Source of the DNA: an uncultured Erysipelotrichaceae bacterium
GTDB taxonomy: Bacteria > Bacillota_I > Bacilli_A > RF39 > UBA660
Reading direction: 5' to 3'
DNA length: 10,833 nt
Assembly: GCA_902795975.1 (NCBI GenBank)
Contig: CADBNE010000021.1
Span: 1 to 10,833 of the forward strand
A model generated the notes under the pieces. It worked only from the letters and a program-made list of their open reading frames with translations. It was not told the DNA's origin and did not search any database. The position numbers and the translations under genes were made by a program. Of the stretch, positions 5,921 through 10,833 are shown piece after piece; within the stretch, counting starts at the first letter, position 1; every line of letters begins with the position of its first letter.

Positions 5921-6779
5921 ATATTACACGACGTGCTGTGACTTTTGTCATGATATTGTATGTTGTTATACCAATACCATCTCTTGGTGTTTGAGCGTGA
6001 ATTATTTTACCATTACCAATATAAATTGCAACATGGGCAATCTTAGTATGACTACCATGACCGTAGAATATTAAGTCCCCAGGTTGTAAAGCATTCCATG
6101 CTACCTTCTTACCAACTCTAGATTGTGAAGTAGCACCTCTTGGTAATTTTATACCAAAATGTTTATAAACACTTTGTACGAATCCACTACAATCTGCACC
6201 TTTTGTTAAACTTGTACCACCATATACATATGGGTTACCATTAAATTGTTTAGCATAATTTACAATTTGTACTCCCAAACTTGAATTTGATGATGTTGTA
6301 ACAACATCTTCTTCATTTGTAGTCTTCTTTGTTGCAGTTGTATTACTTTTCTTAGTTGTTTTTTTCTTTGTAGTATTACTCTTTTTTACAGTAGTATTAC
6401 TTTTTTTCTTAGTAGTAGTTTTATTTGACTTTGTCTTATTCGAATTAGACTTAGCTGCCTTAGTCTCATTACTCTTACTACTTTCTTTTTTATCTTCATT
6501 AGCCTTTGCAGACTCTTTTTCACTTTCTTCTTTTTTCTCTTCTTTTTGTTCTGTCACATTTTGTGTATCTTTGTCTTCTATGCATGATGATGCTTCTATT
6601 GCTACCAAACCATATGAAATCTCTGATGTTTCTACATAATTGTTTCCAGCAACTAATTTTTTAGTATTTGTTTTTAAACTTGTAGTTACTTTAAACACGT
6701 TTGAAGCTAACACGCAAAGCATTACCACAGTCGCCATACAATACGCAAGTATCGTATTTCTCTTCCGCTTCGAAATCAT
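5919..6779 (-). CDS. Secreted NlpC/P60 peptidoglycan endopeptidase with a long Lys/Ser/Thr/Asn linker
   Basis: Probably cleaves stem peptides in peptidoglycan outside the cell. It has 286 residues. The N-terminus MISKRKRN followed by a hydrophobic stretch (about 9-28, TILAYCMATVVMLCVLAS) is a signal peptide or membrane anchor. Residues 78-165 are low complexity: first Glu/Lys/Ser-rich, then rich in Lys, Thr, Ser and Asn with repeated KKSNTT-like units. The catalytic NlpC/P60 domain fills about 168-286: Cys197 in GADCSGFV, His249 in KIAHVAIYIG and the third polar residue His261 in IIHAQTP. There is no SH3, LysM or choline-binding module, so the basic linker may serve to bind the wall. The ATG at 6779 was preferred to that at 6791, because GGAGGG, 6 nt before it, would otherwise be coding. 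It is a single-gene unit with its own promoter and terminator. Confidence 0.93.
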   Translation of the reverse strand: MISKRKRNTILAYCMATVVMLCVLASNVFKVTTSLKTNTKKLVAGNNYVETSEISYGLVAIEASSCIEDKDTQNVTEQKEEKKEESEKESAKANEDKKESSKSNETKAAKSNSNKTKSNKTTTKKKSNTTVKKSNTTKKKTTKKSNTTATKKTTNEEDVVTTSSNSSLGVQIVNYAKQFNGNPYVYGGTSLTKGADCSGFVQSVYKHFGIKLPRGATSQSRVGKKVAWNALQPGDLIFYGHGSHTKIAHVAIYIGNGKIIHAQTPRDGIGITTYNIMTKVTARRVI

Positions 6780-6810
6780 AAATCCCTCCATTTAACAGAC
6801 AGCGAAATCT

Positions 6811-6839
6811 ATTTTAGCACAAAATTTTAACCTTGGCAA
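6811..6839 (-). promoter_or_regulatory. Sigma-A promoter of the NlpC/P60 gene
   Basis: Minus strand TTGCCA (6839-6834), 17-nt spacer, TAAAAT (6816-6811), preceded by TGC as an extended -10. The start would be near 6804, giving a leader of only about 25 nt. This leaves no room for the c-di-AMP riboswitch that precedes some NlpC/P60 genes. Confidence 0.75.
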
Positions 6840-7030
6840 ATCAATTTTAAATTCCTTTATTTATAAGGGTTTATCAAATGTGACTAATGGTACCTTTCCA
6901 ATAATATACTTTAATATTGTATCACAAATTATGATGTTTGATTATCGAAATTTAATATATTAAATATTCCTAATATAGAAATTTTTAATATCACTATATT
7001 ATATTCTATATATTTTTTTCGGTTAAAAGA
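6840..7030. other. A+T-rich gap between the surface-protein terminator and the NlpC promoter
   Basis: I see no gene on either strand in this stretch. The longest frames are a few codons and lack ribosome sites. TGATACAAT on the minus strand (about 6924-6916) resembles an extended -10 without a convincing -35 and could be a second, distal promoter for the NlpC gene. No convincing hairpin or known riboswitch motif was found. Confidence 0.5.
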
Positions 7031-7063
7031 AAAAAATTAATATTTACTCAATATTAATTTTTT
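7031..7063 (-). terminator. Terminator of the surface-protein gene
   Basis: AAAAAATTAATATT-(5 nt)-AATATTAATTTTTT, a perfect 14-bp inverted repeat just after the TAA of the surface-protein gene. It is A-rich on one side and T-rich on the other, so it could work in both directions, but only a minus-strand gene ends here. Confidence 0.85.
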
Positions 7064-7071
7064 ACTAATAA

Positions 7072-8625
7072 TTAATGACCTTGATTATATGGATAACATC
7101 CACCAGCACATGCATTTGGTAATGAATCTTTATCAAAGAATCTTATTGCTGGAGAAAATCCAAAATTTGCTTCTGTATTGTATGATGATTTAGTTAATTT
7201 TCCATCATTACCAACCTTATAGAAATTTAAATTATCATTTTCTGAATCATTTACATATGCTAATAAAAGCCAATCATTTACTCTACCATTATATTTTTTT
7301 ATTGTAGCACTACTATTACTTCTAGTAGTACCTATTTTCTTATAATAATCTAATTGTTTAGTATTAGTTATCTCATGTATATTATTATTTTTAGTTCCAT
7401 ATAAAGCTGTTGGAGTAAGTTCTGATATAAATACATCAGGAAAATTATCTTTTATTTTTGAATATAAATTATCCCCATAACTTAATGTACCCCTACCTAT
7501 AATTTCTTCAAATTCAACTACAAATCCACACGCCATTCTTGGTTGACTAGATCCAAAACATTCATCAGGTAATGTATTATTTACTATTCTTATTTTTGTT
7601 GTCTTATCTATTGAACCATCATCATTTAAATCTAAATCTACTGTTTTTTCACATCCTATAGGATAATATCCTACATTATTAAATACATTAGATGCTATTT
7701 TAATTAATGAATCATTAATAAATTTAGAACATTTATTATCATATCTAGCATATAATGTTATATCTTTAGTTGGTTTATATCCAACAGATACTTTTGTACC
7801 ACCTGTTTTACTTGTATACCATCCTAAGAATTTTATATTCATAGTATCTGTTACAGTTGGTGTAGGTAAACTAGTTATTGTTTTACCCTTTTCTACTTTA
7901 ATAGTATTATTATTTATTTTTCCACCATTACCATCTAATTTAACTGTATAAATAACAACTCGTTCTACAGGTTTATTACTTGTTTTATTACTTACAGGCA
8001 CAGTTTTTTCTGGTATTTTTTCATATATAGGTCCAATTTCAGTTTTTTCTTTAATAACTAATGTAATAGATTTATCTGTTGAATCATTAGACCATTTAAC
8101 AAATTTATAACCATCTATTTCTTTAGCACTTAATTTAACCTCTGTACCATATTTATATTTTCCTGATATATTTCCTTCATTTACTTTATCATAATCATTT
8201 ACTAATAAATCATATTCTTCTAAATCATATACATATTCAATCATTGTAGTGTTATCTTTATTAATTTTAACTGTTTGTTGTAAAGGAGCTATATAGCCTT
8301 CCTTTGTAATCACTTCTGGAGTTACTTCAGTATCTATAGTACCATTTAACACTTTATCTTCAATGCTATATGTTCCATCTAATTGTTCATACTTATGAGT
8401 TACTTTATATGATGCATATTTTATTTTTTCAATATTTGAATTTTTATTACTATGTTTTTCGCTTAATGCTTTTACTCCTTTTTCTTTATAAGTACTTCCT
8501 ATAACCAAATTACTACTTATAACAGTTACAAAAATAATAGATGATATAAATAAAACTATATATATTATTCTAAAACTATCATTTAGCATACCCTCTTTAA
8601 TTTTATCACTAACTTTATTATACAT
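7072..8625 (-). CDS. Membrane-anchored surface protein with MucBP-like, InlB B-repeat-like and Listeria-Bacteroides repeats and an uncharacterised C-terminal domain
   Basis: The 517 residues begin with a cytoplasmic head and one hydrophobic segment (about 18-43, ending IGSTYKEKG), which is an uncleaved anchor or long signal. Next come a MucBP-like unit (about 74-134, GYIAPLQQTVKI then MIEYVYD), a divergent InlB B-repeat (about 137-203, GYKFVKWSNDSTDKSITLVI) and a Listeria-Bacteroides repeat (about 226-297, VKLDGNGGKI then FLGWYTSKTGGTKV and ITLYARYD). The C-terminal part (298-517) contains an EF-loop-like calcium motif, DLNDDGSID at 332-340, then NDWLLLAYVN and FGFSPAIRFF, recalling the DUF6273-type WWLRS...GVRP domain of gut Firmicutes surface proteins. 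It ends ACAGGCYPYNQGH. There is no LPxTG sorting signal. The ATG at 8625 has AGGAG about 12 nt upstream, a long spacing, but no better start was found. Own promoter and terminator. Role unknown; adhesion or envelope interaction is inference. Confidence 0.85.
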   Translation of the reverse strand: MYNKVSDKIKEGMLNDSFRIIYIVLFISSIIFVTVISSNLVIGSTYKEKGVKALSEKHSNKNSNIEKIKYASYKVTHKYEQLDGTYSIEDKVLNGTIDTEVTPEVITKEGYIAPLQQTVKINKDNTTMIEYVYDLEEYDLLVNDYDKVNEGNISGKYKYGTEVKLSAKEIDGYKFVKWSNDSTDKSITLVIKEKTEIGPIYEKIPEKTVPVSNKTSNKPVERVVIYTVKLDGNGGKINNNTIKVEKGKTITSLPTPTVTDTMNIKFLGWYTSKTGGTKVSVGYKPTKDITLYARYDNKCSKFINDSLIKIASNVFNNVGYYPIGCEKTVDLDLNDDGSIDKTTKIRIVNNTLPDECFGSSQPRMACGFVVEFEEIIGRGTLSYGDNLYSKIKDNFPDVFISELTPTALYGTKNNNIHEITNTKQLDYYKKIGTTRSNSSATIKKYNGRVNDWLLLAYVNDSENDNLNFYKVGNDGKLTKSSYNTEANFGFSPAIRFFDKDSLPNACAGGCYPYNQGH

Positions 8626-8651
8626 ACATATACACTACTCCTACTATAATA

Positions 8652-8679
8652 AGTATAACATAATTTATTAAAATTACAA
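8652..8679 (-). promoter_or_regulatory. Promoter of the surface-protein gene
   Basis: Minus strand TTGTAA (8679-8674), 16-nt spacer, TATACT (8657-8652), with TGT directly before it as an extended -10. It starts in the T-tail of the preceding terminator. The leader would be about 20 nt. Confidence 0.6.
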
Positions 8680-8708
8680 AAAAAACTATTATATAAATAA
8701 TAGTTTTT
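8678..8708 (-). terminator. Intrinsic terminator of the ezrA / 54-aa unit
   Basis: Minus strand AAAAACTATTAT-TTAT-ATAATAGTTTTT (8681-8708), a perfect 12-bp stem with a 4-nt loop running into a T-tract. It begins in the stop codon of the 54-residue gene, which supports that gene as the end of the unit. Confidence 0.85.
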
Positions 8709-8871
8709 ACAATACTATTCCAGTTATTATTATAAGTAGAAAAACAGCCCATATTATAGCACTTAATAATATATTTATAGGTGTATTTAATTTTGTGATT
8801 AAATTTGTTTCATCTTCACTATTTTTTATTTCTTCAAAATCACTATCAATAAAAGTATTTCCTCTATCCAT
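8707..8871 (-). CDS. Small C-tail-anchored membrane protein, 54 aa, overlapping ezrA
   Basis: This short frame starts at 8871 (MDRGNTFIDSDFEEIKNSED) and overlaps the last 8 nt of ezrA in another frame. The ezrA end GGAGAGAATAATGGATAG supplies both the ribosome site (GGGGAGAG) and the start, an arrangement typical of translational coupling. Residues 1-30 are polar and acidic (seven Asp/Glu in residues 9-21); residues 32-53 form one membrane helix with Trp41; the chain ends in GIVL. This suggests a cytoplasmic acidic head and a C-terminal anchor. The terminator begins at its stop codon. No family was recognised. Its coupling to EzrA, itself a membrane-anchored division protein, suggests a role at the division site or membrane; that is inference. 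Confidence 0.75.
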   Translation of the reverse strand: MDRGNTFIDSDFEEIKNSEDETNLITKLNTPINILLSAIIWAVFLLIIITGIVL

Positions 8872-10597
8872 TATTCTCTCCCCTTACTAAATCATAATTA
8901 GAAAGTAATCTTTCATATATTCCTGGCTCTATTCTACTTAATAAACTAGTAGTTAATTCTAATGATTTTTGATATTCACCTTTTAAAAATAATTGTTCTG
9001 ATAAATTTATTTTATTACTTAATCCTTCATAATTAGCTCTATATCTATTACTATATACTAATATAGTCTCAGCTAGTGCTGCATACTTAAGTATTTCACA
9101 TGTCTTAGAATATAGTTTTAAAACTAAATCTCTTGCTGTATCTACTCTAGTATTTAATACACTAATAGTAATTGGTTTTTTTTCTAATTCTTTTACAATT
9201 TCCCTAATAGCATAACTTGCTTCATTTAATTCTACATAATAACTTTGTGGAATCACAGGTAAATTATATTCCCTCATTTTCAATTTAGAATTTTTAAGTA
9301 TCACTTTTATTTCTTCTAATTGTTCACGAGCTCTTATCTCATCATCTCTCATATTACCTAATGTATCTAATGTTGTATCTAAGTCGTCTTCTAACTTTGT
9401 TAATCTATTAGTAATATTTTCTAATTCACTTAATAATTTAGAATAAGGAAAATTATTTTGATGAGCATGTTCCATTAATACTTCATAATCATCATTTAAA
9501 AATTGTAATTTATCATTTATTTCACATAATAATGCCATACTATCTTCTGTTAAATTATATACATTTTTTAAATCTTCTAATTGTGAAAATACATCATTTA
9601 CAACATCATTTATTTTTCTTAATCTTGTTTTAAAATTATTATTTGTCTCAGAAAATCTAGCTCTTGATCTTTTTTCTTTATCAAAATCACCAAATAATGA
9701 TTCAAAATAATCAATTAATACTTTTAATTCAAATAAACTATCTTCTAGATTTAAACTCTTAGTTTTAACTAATATATCATTTATTTTTTTATTAGCTTCT
9801 TCTATATTATATTCAACATTTAAATAATCTAATGGATAATCTGCTTTTAACATTTGATAATAAGACTCTTCTACTTCAGATATCTTTTTAGGTAATACAT
9901 TAGTACCTAATAATATTATAGATGGTACTTCAGATATTACTATGGACATATGAGCTAGTAAATCATCTATCTTTCTAAGTATTCCACTTACTTCTGCATA
10001 ATCTTTATTATCCATAATATTTTCATATTCTTCAAATTCCTTTGAAATATTTCCAAATTGATTTTCTACTACTGATGCTACTGTACCAAATTCAGATTTA
10101 GAATCTTCAAATTTTTGTAATAATTCTCTATATTTAACTTTTAGCTCAGTAATTGTAACTCTACTTCTTTCTTCACTATGTGTAATTTCTTTTATTTCAC
10201 CTAATAAAAATTCAGAGTTAGTTTTTACTTTATATGTTTCCATTTCTAATTTAGCTAATTTATATATAGTAGTCTTATAATCTTTTTGAGATAAAGAATA
10301 TTCAGTTTCAAGTATCATATCACTTAAACGTGGTATATCTTTTTCTTGTATTTCTTCTAATCTATATTTCCATTCTGCATACATAGCTTTTAATTTATCG
10401 CTATTTAAATATTTTTCTACTTTAGCAAGTTCTGGAATTATAGGTGAAGAATCAATTCTATTCTTTTCAAATTCTAACTTACCTAATGCTTCTTTTATAC
10501 GTTTTGTTTTCTTAATTCGGATAAAACATATAACACCAATAATTAGACTTATAAGTAATATAATTAGTGTAACTATAATTAATGTTGAATTACCCAT
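8864..10597 (-). CDS. ezrA: Septation ring formation regulator EzrA
   Basis: Membrane-anchored, spectrin-like coiled-coil protein that modulates FtsZ assembly and links the Z-ring with cell-wall synthesis in Bacilli. It has 577 residues; the B. subtilis protein has about 562. The N-terminus has one membrane helix (about 5-27, LIIVTLIILLISLIIGVICF) followed by a basic stretch (RIKKTKRIK). The rest is long heptad-rich helices without globular signatures. The C-terminal conserved region AALAETILVYSNRYRANYEG and FLKGEYQKSLELTTSLL with IEPG identifies the family. The QNR patch, normally QYGNR, reads VYSNR: Val514 replaces Gln, while Asn517 and Arg518 are kept. The start at 10597 has AGGTGAT 3-4 nt upstream; an in-frame ATG at 10624 has no ribosome site and lies upstream of the predicted transcription start. 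A 54-residue membrane protein overlaps its 3' end. Confidence 0.95.
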   Translation of the reverse strand: MGNSTLIIVTLIILLISLIIGVICFIRIKKTKRIKEALGKLEFEKNRIDSSPIIPELAKVEKYLNSDKLKAMYAEWKYRLEEIQEKDIPRLSDMILETEYSLSQKDYKTTIYKLAKLEMETYKVKTNSEFLLGEIKEITHSEERSRVTITELKVKYRELLQKFEDSKSEFGTVASVVENQFGNISKEFEEYENIMDNKDYAEVSGILRKIDDLLAHMSIVISEVPSIILLGTNVLPKKISEVEESYYQMLKADYPLDYLNVEYNIEEANKKINDILVKTKSLNLEDSLFELKVLIDYFESLFGDFDKEKRSRARFSETNNNFKTRLRKINDVVNDVFSQLEDLKNVYNLTEDSMALLCEINDKLQFLNDDYEVLMEHAHQNNFPYSKLLSELENITNRLTKLEDDLDTTLDTLGNMRDDEIRAREQLEEIKVILKNSKLKMREYNLPVIPQSYYVELNEASYAIREIVKELEKKPITISVLNTRVDTARDLVLKLYSKTCEILKYAALAETILVYSNRYRANYEGLSNKINLSEQLFLKGEYQKSLELTTSLLSRIEPGIYERLLSNYDLVRGENNG

Positions 10598-10614
10598 ACT
10601 ATCACCTATTATTA

Positions 10615-10643
10615 AGTATATCATAAATTTATTTATTTTTCGA
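10615..10643 (-). promoter_or_regulatory. Probable promoter of ezrA
   Basis: Minus strand TGA-TATACT (extended -10, hexamer 10620-10615) with TCGAAA (10643-10638) at a 17-nt spacing, matching four of six -35 bases. The start would be near 10608, leaving a leader of about 11 nt that just contains the AGGTGAT ribosome site. Confidence 0.5.
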
Positions 10644-10674
10644 CTAAATATAAATATTTTTTATATATTAAAAC

Positions 10675-10703
10675 TTGACATTATCAAAATAAGATAATAT
10701 AAT
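10675..10703 (+). promoter_or_regulatory. Perfect consensus sigma-A promoter pointing right
   Basis: TTGACA (10675-10680), 17-nt spacer, TATAAT (10698-10703), with both hexamers perfect. It is divergent from ezrA and the only strong plus-strand promoter seen in the window. The predicted start is about 10710. No protein-coding frame begins within the remaining 120 bases, which points to a long structured leader or a non-coding RNA. Confidence 0.88.
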
Positions 10704-10709
10704 TATAAC

Positions 10710-10833
10710 TGCGATGAAAAAGCAGCGCTTTCTTTGAATATATAAAGTGTAATTACCTATAGGGGTTATTTGTAACCTTGCTGCAAGGCGAATATATTTA
10801 ATTTATACACCCTATATATTTGAAAGATTGCTT
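10710..10833 (+). ncRNA. Structured 5' leader or non-coding RNA (partial, identity unknown)
   Basis: The transcript from the consensus promoter can fold into an interrupted rod: 10720-10725 with 10828-10833, CUUUC (10728-10732) with GAAAG (10822-10826), AAUAUAUA (10737-10744) with UAUAUAUU (10813-10820), and GUGUA (10747-10751) with UACAC (10806-10810). The apical part offers GGUUA-UUUG-UAACC (10764-10777) or CCUUG-CUG-CAAGG (10776-10788), which share two C residues and exclude each other. UAUAGGG (10758-10764) can also pair with CCCUAUA (10810-10816), competing with the rod. Competing folds of this kind are typical of regulatory leaders. In Bacilli rpsD often lies near ezrA (from memory), so an S4 autoregulatory leader is one candidate; 6S RNA is another. 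No riboswitch consensus was recognised. The 3' end lies outside the window. Confidence 0.55.

Noticed and set aside
6780..6840. c-di-AMP (ydaO-type) riboswitch before the NlpC/P60 gene
   Set aside because: The good promoter at 6811-6839 leaves a leader of only about 25 nt, too short for that riboswitch.
10598..10624. Nine-residue N-terminal extension of EzrA
   Set aside because: No ribosome site precedes the ATG at 10624, and the likely -10 (10620-10615) lies downstream of it. The ATG at 10597 has AGGTGAT at close spacing.
10714..10737. Possible leader peptide MKKQRFL on the plus strand
   Set aside because: There is no ribosome site between the predicted transcript start (about 10710) and this ATG; the bases belong to the structured RNA.
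10710..10833. T-box leader as the identity of the plus-strand RNA
   Set aside because: No T-box sequence (UGGNACC-type) or typical AGUA-loop stem I is seen in the visible part. It cannot be excluded for the part outside the window, but nothing supports it.
1..10833. Alternative genetic code (TGA = Trp), suggested by the extreme A+T content and the absence of TGA stops
   Set aside because: All 11 complete genes stop at TAA or TAG, but Trp is encoded by TGG at conserved sites (S7, EF-G, the Nudix domain) and proteins read with the standard code are full length. SASP and EzrA also argue against a mollicute.

Overview
The window suggests a low-G+C, spore-forming member of the Bacilli, possibly a gut lineage near Erysipelotrichia; that placement is inference. 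The evidence is very A+T-rich DNA with the standard code (TGG for Trp, stops TAA or TAG), an EzrA homologue (a Bacilli-type division regulator), an alpha/beta-type small acid-soluble spore protein, a short Firmicutes-type ThiI without a rhodanese domain, and many strong sigma-A-like promoters. All recognised protein genes lie on the minus strand. Only one strong promoter, at the right edge, points to the plus strand.

Read in the direction of transcription, right to left, the window starts with ezrA (10597-8864). A 54-residue tail-anchored membrane protein overlaps its 3' end, followed by a terminator. Next come a surface protein with MucBP/InlB-type repeats (8625-7072) and a secreted NlpC/P60 cell-wall hydrolase (6779-5919), each with its own promoter and terminator. 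Then come thiI (5865-4696) and an alpha/beta SASP gene (4638-4441) preceded by a sigma-G-like promoter. The order ezrA...thiI-ssp matches the Bacillus ezrA-nifZ-thiI-sspA neighbourhood as I remember it. Here the desulfurase nifZ is missing from the gap, and the two envelope genes sit there instead.

The next unit is an NrtR-type Nudix/winged-helix regulator with a degenerate Nudix box (4325-3687). It has a consensus promoter whose -35 lies inside a 13-bp palindrome, and it is followed by a 52-residue membrane protein and a terminator. A cytoplasmic-looking leucine-rich-repeat protein (3448-1580) follows, with about eleven 22-residue repeats after a large N-terminal region. The window ends with the str operon: a strong extended -10 promoter, a leader with two hairpins, rpsL, rpsG and the first 151 codons of fusA. 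S12 carries isoleucine where proline is normally almost invariant, at the streptomycin-site position.

At the right edge, a perfect TTGACA-17-TATAAT promoter on the plus strand drives an RNA with long-range pairing and mutually exclusive hairpins. It runs off the window and may be a ribosomal-protein leader, perhaps for S4/rpsD, or another structured RNA.

Most of the window is housekeeping: translation, tRNA thiolation, division, sporulation and cell wall. The less described parts are the two small membrane proteins, the LRR protein with its N-terminal domain, the C-terminal domain of the surface protein, and the plus-strand RNA.
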